Positions 20,459 through 31,555 of a DNA stretch of 64,000 nucleotides are shown piece after piece (within the stretch, counting starts at the first letter, position 1; every line of letters starts with the position of its first letter). Below the pieces are notes generated by a model. It made no database searches and was not told where the DNA came from. It saw only the letters and a program-made list of their open reading frames with translations. A program made the translations under genes and the position numbers. The stretch lies in NCBI GenBank assembly GCA_014281115.1, contig JACONQ010000009.1:2728001-2792000 (forward strand), in the 5' to 3' direction. The DNA comes from Laburnicola sp. R22_1 (lineage: Eukaryota > Ascomycota > Dothideomycetes > Pleosporales > Didymosphaeriaceae).

Positions 20459-21739
20459 ATGTCCGACTCCGACTCCAACTCCACCTCCAACTCCATGTCC
20501 GACGCAGAAGGAGTTCAGCACTGGCGATCCATCAATTCCACAACGACCGACGTCTTTGAAAATTTACTCGCTCCTTACCTCATCCCTGTAACTCCAACAG
20601 AGGACGAGGACGAGGATAGATGTCCCATCTGTCGCTTTGGATGGCATGAGCTCGACGCAGAAGCTAAAGTCGTGCGCATCAACAACTGCGGTCACCAAAT
20701 GCATAAAGATTGCATCATGACATGGTTCGTCAGAATTGGAACCATGAACATTGATAACTCGGACTGCCCCTATTGTCGCCAGGACGCCTTTGATCTCGAA
20801 GAGCTGGCGGAGGCATTTGGATCTGAGATTTCTGAGCGACAGTGGCACGCAAATCGCTTGCTTTGGTTTTATCTCCTCCAAGCAATGCAGGAGGCAAAGC
20901 TTGGCGAGCGCATGGACTCAGACTCTTTCGAAGGCGCAATCCTAGAGGTCACGAAGATTGTCACTGAGAAATGGCACAACGACGCGCCGTGGCCAAATCC
21001 ATGGGTTGATGGTCAAATTTATGGCCCAATGCATCTGGTAGAAGGGGTGATCGCGATGCAGGTGTTCAGTCACTTCTATACTCTACCCCGTACTGTGCGC
21101 CCTGAGAATTTTCCGGTTCCGTGGAATATGGGCGTTCTAGGGAGTCTTTTGGATTATGCCCGGGACGTGGCTTCCAAAACGAACATCTCCCACATCCAGT
21201 ATGTTGTTGAATTCCAGAAATTCCTTCTGGATACGCGGATTGGTGTGAACAACGAACCATACTCGGACGGTTTGAGCTGGAGTTACACAGAAGATATACA
21301 GAAATTCTTCCGCAGCGAAAACTTTGGCTTCAAGATCGACGTCAATGGACTTGATGGGAGCATCACCCTCCCCCGTTATCGTCCAGTGTCCGTCGTGGTC
21401 GTGGAGAAGAGCGAGGCTGGGGACTTTATTTCGTCAACCATCGAGTGTGGGGCGGACCCCGCTCTCGATAAATATCTTGGCCTCGTTGCTCGGATCGCAC
21501 TGATGAACGATGAAGATGTTCCAGACGGCCAGAAGCGGATGTACTTTCTCTCTCTCGTACCAGGCTTCCTGGAGATTGATTACATTGAATCGCCTTCTGG
21601 CCACGTCTTTATTGAGTTCAGCGAGCCTGGAGGTTGTTCTGCGCGGTTTGACTTCGAGCCAATGGGCCCAGATGAGCCCCAAAGTGGACCTTCACTCTCA
21701 GAAGATCTGTCTTCTCTATCAATCGCAGAGGAAGGTTAG
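20459..21739 (+). CDS. RING-H2 finger protein
   Basis: Single-exon protein of 426 aa. The ATG at 20459 is preferred: the frame is open two codons further up but only from a GTG. After a Ser/Asp-rich N-terminus, residues about 55-112 form a RING-H2 finger: CPIC, NNCGHQMHKDC, and CPYC, with an insertion of acidic and hydrophobic residues before the last pair. A predicted helical domain follows (RQWHANRLLWFYLLQAMQEA and onward), then a C-terminal globular region ending in a Ser-rich tail (LSEDLSSLSIAEEG). It is a likely E3 ubiquitin ligase by RING content; substrate unknown. It is transcribed away from the RING gene at 17912-19495, and the two may derive from an old duplication, although similarity outside the RING is weak. 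Confidence 0.85.
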   Translation: MSDSDSNSTSNSMSDAEGVQHWRSINSTTTDVFENLLAPYLIPVTPTEDEDEDRCPICRFGWHELDAEAKVVRINNCGHQMHKDCIMTWFVRIGTMNIDNSDCPYCRQDAFDLEELAEAFGSEISERQWHANRLLWFYLLQAMQEAKLGERMDSDSFEGAILEVTKIVTEKWHNDAPWPNPWVDGQIYGPMHLVEGVIAMQVFSHFYTLPRTVRPENFPVPWNMGVLGSLLDYARDVASKTNISHIQYVVEFQKFLLDTRIGVNNEPYSDGLSWSYTEDIQKFFRSENFGFKIDVNGLDGSITLPRYRPVSVVVVEKSEAGDFISSTIECGADPALDKYLGLVARIALMNDEDVPDGQKRMYFLSLVPGFLEIDYIESPSGHVFIEFSEPGGCSARFDFEPMGPDEPQSGPSLSEDLSSLSIAEEG

Positions 21740-23116
21740 ACCAAGGTTTGCGGGTAGGTGTCTCAAAGTCACGGTTTTAATCTTGTCGTACCGCGCCTCT
21801 GCGGTCATCAAAAGGAATATATATCACGGAAAACCAATGGAGAAGAGAGCTGAATATTATAATGGTTAATACAACTTTAATCTGCTTGTGTTCTTTCTGT
21901 CAACGCTTTAAACTCATCTACCAAGAAGATAAACAGCATGTACTTCCATTTCCACTGAACTAGGGTTACGTCGCGTTATCTGGAACCGCCCTCAACTGAG
22001 ACACATTGCATGAGAAAGAAGCTGTATATGCATGCTCTCTAGGCTTCTCGTAGCTAAATCCAAACGACGAGACGTGTTCAAAAACAAGAGCCTAGATTTC
22101 TTCAATGCATTAACGCACTTGGCAGATTCAGTATCTGAATCTCATTCTTTCTTACTGGCTATCTCTAGTGCTTGAGATGCCACTTGCCCAATTGCTGCTT
22201 CCGAATCCGCGCACGGTTGGACAAGTAACTGTTAAGCTTAGTCGTCGGTGCGGCAGGAAACAGCACTATCTTGTTTTCATAATGTTTTCTGAAGCGGGAG
22301 ATAGCAAAACAAGGGGAACTTTCATGAGATGGAGCAGCGCTAAGGACATGCATTCAGTATAAGTCACACATATATCTCCATTGAGCTATTAACAAATATA
22401 ATTTTCTTTCAAGCAAATCAATCAAATAAATCGTGCTGAGTGTTTATTTCGGAGAACTCGCATTCTGCAACGATTCTTTAGTGAATAAACCGACTAATGT
22501 CCGTCCCTGAGTAGCGAGACGCACCCCGTCGCGAGACAGTTTTGCAAATCGGACCTTCGGAATCATACAGTTGCGGGTGTAGAGGGCTGTAATAACGTAG
22601 CATAAATCTATTGCTATTATTCTATAGGATACTGGCCCCCGGCGAGGATATCTGTTGTGTTGCGTACGTTATTGATTATTTCTTTACCGCCGTTGATCAC
22701 CGGTTCAACAATCGACCCCTGTTCAATCGCAGACTAAGGCCTTGGTTGAGATTTCGGAGGCGTACAGAGTTAGTATATACTATAGGGATAATGTTTCCAC
22801 ACTTAAAAGTTATGTTGACCTTGATAAAAGTGGATGCCGGGAGTTTCGCCGGGCAGAGAGGAAGACCGTTGAAAGCCTCCAGATATGACGAGATGCTCTA
22901 GCTATATTGAGATGCTGACATTATACTGTATAGAATCGTAATAAATTTAAGGCTATGCCTACTCGGACGATCCTCCAAAAATAACTGTGGCGCATGGCGT
23001 GGGCGTGGGTCCGGAATGTGTTCTTTGTGCTGCCCGCGGTGCCCGTGCCGCCCGCGCCGTCTGGTCGTCCGGAGGTTGCGGCTCGCTCCCTTCGTGCCTC
23101 ACCAACACGAAGTATT
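21740..23116. other. Region without a supported gene
   Basis: About 1.4 kb of mostly AT-rich sequence. The stretch just before the transposase start (23030-23110) turns abruptly GC-rich and may belong to the transposon, but no terminal inverted repeat could be matched to the downstream side. Confidence 0.4.
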
Positions 23117-24835
23117 ATGGATAAAGCCAGCCAAGTACTAGCACAAGGGGTCCCTCCCGGCGTTCGTAAATCGTACCGCGCCCTCGCGGACTATGGCGAC
23201 GTTCCTCACAGTACACTACATCATCGCGCGCGCGGCCGACGCTCGATGGCGGAGAAGGCCCAAAGCCAGCAGTACCTGACGTCGTGGGAAGAGAGTGCCC
23301 TCTTAAAGTTCCTCTTACAAATGTCAGATCTTGGACAGCCCGTACGAATCAAATTTATCCCCTTCCTTGCCTTCGTCGCCACTCGCCAGCGACCAGCGAC
23401 CGATAGACCGCTCAAGTCTCCAGGTAAGAACTGGGCGAAGGCTTTCAAGAAACGCCACCCAGAAACAGCAGCCAGACGCGTGATGGCGCTGGACTGGAAC
23501 CGCCACGACAAGAATATCGCCGCGAAGATAACACACTGGTTCAAGGTAATAGGGAAGGTATTAGAAGATCCAGCCATCCTCGCGGAGAATGTGTATAACA
23601 TGGACGAGACTGGAGTTATGCTATCAATGCTAGGCTCTGTTAAAGTCCTCGTAAGTAAAGCTAATAGATGAAAGTATAGAGGCGCGCGCGTCAAGCGAAC
23701 AACAGTGACCGCCATTGAGTGCATCAGCGCTGACGGTAGGTATCTGAACCCTATAGTTATTTGGCCGGCCACTACCCATCAAAGCAACTAGACTACGTTT
23801 CCTACTCCTGGTTGGCAGTATGCGTGCAATAAATCTGGATACTCCGACTCCAATATTAGCTTGCAGTGGCTAAAGCGTACATTTAACGCCGAGACTAAGG
23901 AACGTGCTAACGGAAGACCCCGTGTATTAATCCTTGACGGTTTTGGGACGCACGAGACCCTCAAGATCTTAGAGTATTGTTTCGCAAACAAGATCATCTT
24001 ATGTCGTCTCCCCTCTCACACTTCCCATAAACTTCAACCTTGCGACGTTGCTGTATTTGGCCCGCTGAAGACAGCGTATCGCGAGCAGGTTAAACAACTA
24101 GAGCGAGGGGGTGTCAACGCCATTGGCAAGGAGCATTTCACTTCTCTATACAGCCCTGCAAGGGCGCGAGCGTTCACGCCTAAGAATATCAAGGCCGGCT
24201 TCGCTGCGAGTGGGTTGTTTCCTTTCAATCCAGAAAGAGTACTAAGGACTGTGCCGAAACCCCCCGTGGAACTAACTATTCCGACAAATGCGGCACCATG
24301 TCGACAAGCGTTACAAGACGCAGTGCCGCAAACGCCTATGACACCAGTAACAGAAGAAGGCCTTATGTCGCTGCAAAATCTAATCCTCAAAAGGGACGCT
24401 TATGCTCTCGACGAAATAAGCAAACAAAGCCTACAGCGACACTTACTAAAATTCGCTAAAGCAGCCCAGTTATCCTTTGTAAAAGGTGCTCTTCAGCAGA
24501 ACCACATTCGACTCTTAATAGAAATCAATAATGAGGCTAAGACTCGACGATCAACCAAGTCAGATGTGTTGGCGAAGGGGTCCGGCAGAGTGCTGAGTTA
24601 TGAGGATCTCCAAGAACTACGGGCGAAGCGTGCTGAGAAAGATGCTACTAAAGAGGCCAGCAAGGGGAAACGCGGCCGGAAGCGTAAGAATACTGCGCTG
24701 GAAGCAGAGGCCAATCCGCAGGATATTGAGGCTGGTCCAACGGTGCCGAAGCGCAAAATCGCGAGAGTGAACGAAGGCAAGGCAGCGGAAGCCACAGAAG
24801 TGCCGCGGAAGGCACCAATAGCAAAAATGTACTAG
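23117..24835 (+). pseudogene. Pogo/Fot-type DDE transposase, two nonsense codons
   Basis: Tc1/mariner-superfamily transposase, pogo (Fot) branch, cut-and-paste type. One frame runs from the ATG at 23117 to the stop at 24835 (572 codons) but is broken by TGA at 23669-23671 and TAG at 23789-23791. N-terminal helix-turn-helix DNA-binding segments (about residues 20-130) contain KNWAKAFKKRHPE. The catalytic acidic residues are visible as YNMDETG (Asp about 163), LILDGFGTHE (Asp about 274) and LQPCDVAVFGPLK (Asp about 310), a DD35D spacing. The C-terminus is Lys/Arg-rich (KRGRKRKN). The TAG sits where the family has Trp before TTFPTPGW, consistent with a G-to-A change (CpA to TpA on the other strand). 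The rest is well preserved, so loss was recent. Element ends were not found. Confidence 0.88.
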
Positions 24836-24939
24836 AAAAGTGTTATAGTCTGAAGATAAATGTCAATGCTAAGTTACCTTACATGGAGGATGAAGGCTGA
24901 ACAACGTAGAGGCTAAGGCCAGTTCAAGGAGCCACCATG

Positions 24940-24962
24940 CTGACTAACGTTACATTAGTCAG
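24940..24962. other. Short perfect inverted repeat (8-bp stem)
   Basis: CTGACTAA and TTAGTCAG flank a 7-nt spacer, about 105 nt downstream of the transposase stop. It could be a hairpin, a factor site or a transposon-end remnant. The role is unknown. Confidence 0.5.
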
Positions 24963-25122
24963 ATCATCATGTGACGGTATCAGCGCATTTCATTCACGAG
25001 ATATCGAACACTAAGCCCCATCAGATCGCTAAGGACGAAGAGGAGTGCATCAGCAGAAGGAAAACACTCGAAATCGAACTTGGCAGTCGTGAAGAGAAAA
25101 TACACGCCTAGCACGAAAGCAA

Positions 25123-25731
25123 TTAAAGAGCGTGTGGGCGAAGTCTCGGGACGTCCCACCATCCATCCTCAGTGTTAACCCAAGGATTCCGGCTCTCGGT
25201 CCCTCTCTGATACTTCTTCAACATGCCTACCCATGGACTTCCTGGAAAAATGTTTTTATCAACTGGCTTCAAAGCCATCTTCTCTTCCAAGTATCTCGGC
25301 CAGTGCATGGCATAAAACCCACCAATCTCCAACAATCTCTCCACCTTAAGTTGTGCCAGCCCGCGTATAAAAACGACGCTTTTCCCTAGCCCAATATGTA
25401 TTGGACCCTCTGCATCCCAGTAGACACTCAAATTTGGGATGTTAGTTGCTTCTCGTTGAAGTTTGTCGAAAAGCAAGCACCATCGCTAAGGACTAGGTGC
25501 GGCGTCGGCCGCGTCGACAAAAACAGTAAGGTCAGAGATTACAGCAGCGTTGTTTGTCTCAAGCCAGGTCATAAGAGCGTCAGGTTGTGATACGTTGATA
25601 GCGACGGATTGGAGGAGATCATCAGGTGCATCGTTAAGGGTAGAAAGCTTTTGTAAAGCAGGGTTAGTCCCCTCTTTCCAGTAGTAACCTTTCTGGCTAT
25701 GGAAAAATATGTATGGAGGGGAATACATCAT
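25123..25731 (-). pseudogene. Uncharacterised gene broken by an in-frame TAG
   Basis: One frame of 203 codons starts at the ATG at 25731 (MMYSPPYIFFHSQ...) and ends at 25123, interrupted only by TAG at 25486-25488. Both halves look like one protein: the upstream half has WKEGTNPALQKLSTLND and LETNNAAVISDLTVFVDAAD; the downstream half has LFDKLQREATNIPNLSVYWD, KSVVFIRGLAQLKVERLLE and FYAMHWPRYLEEKM. I do not recognise the family. No intron removes the stop. A CAG-to-TAG change (CpA to TpA) would explain it. It lies about 230 nt upstream of the Copia element, so RIP spreading from the transposon is a reasonable but unproven cause. Confidence 0.55.
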
Positions 25732-25961
25732 GAATTAAGATGATGCTACCTTTTTTAAGGATAGAAAGAGAGGGAGAGATGTTAGATGTGGGTTGATGTA
25801 GAAAGAGGGGAAGGAATGATCAACATTATTTCATCGACTCTAGGCTCACATGCCAATCCACCCTTGACACATGCAGGTGCCCGAAAATGCCATGCGGCAA
25901 ATCCTAATTGGTCGCGTGAGGTCCCACAGGATCTCAGCAAGCAACTACAAACAAGGGCATG

Positions 25962-26113
25962 TGTTAGTGTGGAGTACGATATCACATGATACCACCAACC
26001 TGATGTAGACTAGTTGCTGATCACGATTCTGCTACTTAAGCAGTTTCTCTGTTCAGCTTGTTACAATTAACTCAGTCTCTTATTCCTAATTGCTACCCTA
26101 CTTATCCCTTACA
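25962..26113 (+). repeat. 5' LTR of the Copia element
   Basis: 152 nt, bounded by TG...CA. It differs from the 3' LTR only at 26068 and 26081; in both cases this copy has TA where the other has CA, the direction expected for RIP. Confidence 0.95.
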
Positions 26114-26127
26114 GTTATAAGCCCGGC
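26114..26127 (+). other. Candidate primer-binding site (half-tRNA initiator Met type)
   Basis: GTTATAAGCCCGGC directly after the 5' LTR resembles the complement of the anticodon-arm part of fungal initiator methionine tRNA (GTTATGAGCCCAGC from memory, 12 of 14 matching). Copia-group elements are known to use an internal fragment of this tRNA as primer. One mismatch (GA to AA) is itself RIP-like. Confidence 0.5.
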
Positions 26128-26224
26128 CTACGCTTAATTCGACTGCAGTTCACACTCTACTTACTTACTATACACACGCGCTTTCTATAACAGAGATTAA
26201 CTTAATAAGCTCTAGTTTGCCACA

Positions 26225-29200
26225 ATAAGCAACAAAGAGGACGAGCTAATTGTTAAGGAGACGATTATCCTTAACAAGCTGAGCGATTGGTTGAAGTGGA
26301 TCTTTCTGCGAAAGAGGACCGCTAAGGCATACAAGATCTAGGACTATTATAACCCAGATTTAACAGTAGACACTGTTAAGAAAATCTACAATAAGAAACC
26401 TAAGGAGCAACTACTACGCTTATTCAAAAAGGACAACACACCCAACAAAGCTTTAAGCATTGTCTAGGGCGATAATAATATTGAACTAGACGAACTTACG
26501 AAATCTAAACGAGAGGACTACACCTTCTGGCATAGGTTCTACGCAACAAAGCTGGCAGTCTAGCAGAAGAAGGAGAACGCTCTTAACAACCTGGCATAGG
26601 AGATTGCAAGGACAATTGCTAGCAGGCATATCCTAGTTATTAAGGATGCTGAAACTCCCTACAAACAACTTATGCAACTTAAGAAGATATTCTGTATGTT
26701 AGTAGCAGAACGCAAGTATGAGTTGCTCGAGCAGTACGATAAGATCAAGAAGGTTCCACAATGACAGAAGATGGATGCTTAGTATAAGAGCTACATCACT
26801 ATCCTTCGCGACATAATTAAACTAAAACTACCTAAAGTCTAGGACTATTGAGCACAGTAGGACTTTCTTCGAGCAATTAGGGGAATCAATAAGTCCTTTG
26901 TTACGCACGAAATTTAGAAGATTACGCGAGCTAAGATAAACGGAACCCTGTATATGGATCCTGTTGCACTAGTGGAGAACTATTAACAGTTCTAACGCAC
27001 CTTGAACCCTGTAGCGTCAGCACTTGGAACATACGCCGTTTTAGGACGCCCTAGTCCAAACACTAACAGCAACACCCAGAAACGTATAGTCACGTGCATC
27101 TGCGGGGAATAGCACCTGTTTAAACAGTGCTCCTATGTGGTGCCTTCTCTCCGACCCGCTGGATGGAGGCCCGACCCAGTTGTCTTAGCTGAGTTTGATA
27201 GAGTTAGGAAACTAGGCAAAGGCAACCCTTTAAGCGCAGCTCTGTTTAGAGCTAAGAAGAAAGCTAGTGAAAAGGCAGCTGTTGCTAATAAGAATAATTT
27301 CTTAATAGACACTAGTCACCCTCTATTAAATGCTTAAAACTTAACAGGAGCAGTTATGCACTGGCAAGGCAGCCAGAACGCAGCTCAGGTTGTTACTCTA
27401 CTTAGGACAGCTGCTGTTTAACAGCCTCCACTGCCATTAATTAACAAGTGGATACTGGATCCTAGCTCCAATCTACATGTCATAAACTATCGGCTAAAGA
27501 CTTAGGAGAAGATCTGAGATAAACACCTAGATAATATCCTACTAGCCGGCACGCAAGTCCTGCAGATACATAAGTGGGGAAATGTTAAGCTGTTTGTTAA
27601 TACTCTAACTGGCGAACGTTAAGTAACTATAACATAGGTAGCACTTATTCCCACGTTCTTTATATTAGTAGTGTCACTCTCACGCTGTCAATCAGTTAGT
27701 ATTGAGTTCAACTTGGGACGTAGCTGTCTCTATCTAAGGAGCGCTTTAATGGACATATTCTGCACACTTAATAAGCAGGGTGGCCATTGGGTTATAGACT
27801 CTAACAAGGCAACACGTCCGAACGCATTAGAGTTGTACACATTCGCGATTTAGTTAAAGTTAGCCAAGCCAAGCTGTATAGAGCGCAAGCCTCTACAAGT
27901 CACCCCTATAGAAGCTCATCAGATGCTAGCTCATGCAGGACGACGCACGGTTGAACACCTAGAGCAGGCAGTGGATGGTATCAGGCTTATTACTGGCCCC
28001 TAAGCTCCGCAATAGAGGGAATGTGAAAAGTGCATCAACTCTAAGCTTTCTAAGATTATTAGTCGACGCCCTTAACGCAAGCCTACAACACGCCTCTTTG
28101 AACGTATCGGCATCGACCTTGTACAACTCAGGAAGACGGGTGAAGCTTGCTATAACAGGGACAAGTAGCTCTTACACGCTGTGTGTCAACATAGCAGATA
28201 CCATTTAGGGAAGACTCTTTATAATAAGAAGAAGGAGACTCTAACGCGCTTAGTTCAACAGATACTGGCGCTTATACAGACCTAGTTTGACGCGATTGTT
28301 GTATACGTTCGCTATGACAACAAAAAGGGTTATACTGATCTCTAGGAGGTCTTTTAAGACCTGGGTATTACAGCTAAGCGACGTGCTGTTAGTGCAGAAG
28401 AGATAACTAGCCTGCCCAAGAAGGCTAGTAACCTTATTATCACTGCGGCAAGAGCTTTGCAGATTGAAGCAAATCTGCCTAAGGAACTGGCTAACAAGTT
28501 ATGCCTAACGGCTATTTACATCCTCAATCGATTGCCAACAGAGGTTCTTGACTGGAAGACGCCCTACGAACATGTACGTAAGGTGAAGCCGTCTCTTACA
28601 CACATAGACGTTATTAGTGCCAAAGCCCTATTCCATAATACCAAGGTGGCCAAAGGTGACAAGCTCGAGTCAAGGTCGATTACTGGATGGCTAGTTGGAT
28701 ACGAAGGAACGAATATCTTCCGTGTATAGGTTCCTGGGGCTAACAGTGTTGTTCGAACACGTGATGTTGTCTTCGTACGAGACCAACGCTACTCGGCTCT
28801 ACAACTTGAGCCTATGACGGAGGAGATACGACGCGTAGTCAGAGTCCTTGATATCGATTCATCGGACGAGGAGGAAGATCCCGTTATCGAGCAGATCCAT
28901 CGTGATATAACACATCGTCAACATACAGTTGAGGATGATGTTGAGGATCAAGAAGAAGAGGCTACTGGGCCAGATGATGCCAAAAAGCAGATTCAACAGG
29001 AGGCCTATAAAGGATTACTCACACCCCAAGAGACACCAGTACCTAGCACTCATAATCGTTCTCAACCAAAAGGCTGGAGAGAGATTGCTTCTAGAGATAC
29101 TGCGCCAAACCGCTATTAGAATAACGCTCCAAGACAGACAAACCCTAATATTGCTGCAGACAATATTGTTCTAGGGTCCCGTCGTTGGGGAGGTGGTAGA

Positions 29201-30928
29201 GGAGACGATACGCCTAGGGACCATTTCAGTACGCACGCTTCTCTGTACTGGCAAACGTTTGCTATGGCAATCGTGCAACTGCCCCCAAATGAAGAGTTGA
29301 AGGTTCACTATGATTAACTGCCGCCGCCACTAAAGAACTGGGCTGAGGTCAAATCCCGCCCTGATGCTGATAAGTGGTTCGCTACTGCGGACAAGGAGAT
29401 TAAGGAGCAGCTTTACAAAGGTGTATTTAAGAAGGTGAAAGATAATGTGAAGGAGCACCTAGATGCTGAGACCCTGCCGCTAATATGGGTTTTCACGTAC
29501 AAGTTCGATGCTAATGGCTACTTAACTAGCTACAAAGCTCGACTAGTCGTGAGAGGAGATTTGCAGACGACTTGGGATGATACCTACGCAGCTACCCTCG
29601 CGGCTCGAACGCTCCGCTTCCTTATCGCTATTATGTGCGCCTTTGGACTCCTTGCCTACCAGTACGACGTCAAGAATGCTTTCCTCAACGCGTACCTAGC
29701 CCGACTCTGTTACGTCTAGACTCCAGATAGGTTCTGAGACAGACTAGGCAATATGATGCGACTACGCCAAGCACTATATAGGCTTAAGGATGCCCTAGCG
29801 CTGTGGCACAAACACCTAAAGAAGACCCTTGTTAATATGGGCTTCACTTAAGTTAAGGGTATCCCTTACCTATTCACTAATGGCAAGCTGATACTATTCT
29901 ATTACGTAGATAATATCGTCGTCCTTTTCCGCAAAGGCGATCAACAATATCATCAACAGTTTCAACGCGAGTTCACGAAACGATACAAGACACGAAGCTT
30001 AGGAGAACTAGGCTAGTTCCTAGGGATACGCATTATTAGAGACTATGCGAAAGGCAAGGTCTAGATAATCCAAGACTCCTACATCGCAAAAGTCTGCCAC
30101 AACCACAATCTCCTTCAGGGCAGCCGACACCCTAAGGTCCCTCTGCGCGAGTCTTATCTCCCCCCAAGTACAGATAAACCTAACGCGGAGCGCACCCGCC
30201 TATATCAGATCCTAGTTAGATGCCTTAGCTTCATCTCATATTTCACCCGGCCTAACGTGGCAAAAGCGCACTCAATACTTGCCCGCTATCTAAATAATCT
30301 AAGCCAAAAGCATTTTGCTGCTGTCAAGTCTGTGTGGCAATACTTATACAACTTCTAATTCTAGGCAATTAGAGCAATAACAACAGCACGCTCTAAGAAC
30401 GCCAACTACATTAGTTAAATTAACAATAAGGAAGCTGAGGAGTTGTTGTTCTTTAGTGCCTCTAATGCCGCGTTTACTAACAATCCTAATACTGCTTAAA
30501 GCTTATTCGCCTATGTGTTTAAGCTCTACAGTATAGTCATTAATTAGAAGGCAAAAATTATGAGATCTGTTACCAAATTAACTACTAAGGCCGAACTGTT
30601 TGCCCTGTTAACTGCTGGCACTAAGTTATCCTGGTGGATGAACACCTTTGAAGCTATTGGGTTTAATCCACAGGTTCGACCTATGTTGTACTATAATAAC
30701 TAGCAAACAGTCTCTATCGCCAATAAGGACAAAGAAAAGCTTGACACAAAGCTTAGACATATTAAAGTACATTAGATGTGGATTCGCGAGCAAGTTGAAG
30801 CCGGGAACATTGACGTTACCTGGATGGGAACTGCTAATATGCCCGCTGATGGATTGACAAAGTCTCTCTCTAATAGTAGCAAGCACGAGCGATTCTTGCA
30901 GCAATTGGGAATAACTGATATCCGCTAA
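26225..30928 (+). pseudogene. Copia gag-pol, single frame with many stop codons
   Basis: One frame can be followed for 1568 codons from a start position now reading ATA (26225) to TAA at 30926-30928. At least 25 in-frame TAG, TAA or TGA codons interrupt it. Domains in order: gag-like helical region; a zinc-knuckle remnant (CICGE, stop, HLFKQC, about 27097-27132); an integrase zinc-binding region with AHAGRRTVEHL (about 27930); an integrase core and C-terminus (ITGWLVGYEG about 28678); reverse transcriptase with FTYKFDANGYLTSYKARLV (about 29492) and YDVKNAFLNAYL (about 29663); and an RNase H-like end (IGFNPQVRPMLYYNNQ, about 30658). The RT catalytic motif reads YVDN instead of YVDD (29903-29914). 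Most stops stand where Gln or Trp is expected. It could not be autonomous. Confidence 0.9.
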
Positions 30929-31075
30929 CAAGTTATTGGTTTAGAGGATAAGTTTGTCACATCTGTCGTTACCTGATAGAGTTCTTTCTAGGGAGGTGCC
31001 CTGGAGGCCCTCTGTTCACTCATTTTGCTTTGTTATACTTTACAGCACTCCGCTACCTTTGTGCTGTGGGAGGTG

Positions 31076-31227
31076 TGTTAGTGTGGAGTACGATATCACA
31101 TGATACCACCAACCTGATGTAGACTAGTTGCTGATCACGATTCTGCTACTTAAGCAGTTTCTCTGTTCAGCTTGTTACAATCAACTCAGTCTCTCATTCC
31201 TAATTGCTACCCTACTTATCCCTTACA
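31076..31227 (+). repeat. 3' LTR of the Copia element
   Basis: 152 nt, 150 of 152 identical to the 5' LTR, and followed by the target duplication GCATG (31228-31232). Confidence 0.95.
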
Positions 31228-31555
31228 GCATGAGACTCGCAGCTATCTTCTTGAATTTACTCAACGAGATACTGTGAGGCATAAATCATGTACGCTCCCG
31301 TATGCTGCACTACGCTTTGAGAATTACTGCTCTGTCCTCCCAGTTTTACGCCGGATCGAAAGAGAATGTAGTTGGTGCGGTGCCAAGCTGTGGCGGGAAC
31401 CTACTGTAACTAGCCTAATGCTGTCTAACTATTTGGGTAATGCAACTTCAACCCCGCACCGGCTCTTTAAACCCACGTCTGTGTCTCTCTGGAGCAATGT
31501 TCTCTAACTTGCGCAAGCTCGCCAACTGTTTCGTTGTCAACTAAAGGTATGGGCC

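Larger units (their letters stand above)
25962..31227 (+). mobile_element. Ty1/Copia LTR retrotransposon, full length, defective
   Basis: A complete 5266-bp element. It has two 152-nt LTRs (25962-26113 and 31076-31227) that begin TGTTAG and end TTACA, and a 5-bp target duplication GCATG on both sides (25957-25961 and 31228-31232). A tRNA-like primer site follows the left LTR, and a purine-rich GTGGGAGGTG precedes the right LTR. The interior has the Copia order gag, integrase, reverse transcriptase, RNase H in a single frame, but is riddled with stops. The LTRs differ at only two positions. Confidence 0.96.

Noticed and set aside
22994..23116. Upstream extension of the first transposase frame
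   Set aside because: The frame is open but GC-rich and unlike transposase; the ATG at 23117 gives the expected N-terminus.
26225..30928. Idea that TAG is read as an amino acid, or rescued by A-to-I RNA editing, in the Copia element
   Set aside because: TAA and TGA also occur, the start codon is lost, the RT motif is altered, and nuclear host genes here use normal stops; CpA-to-TpA mutation explains it better.
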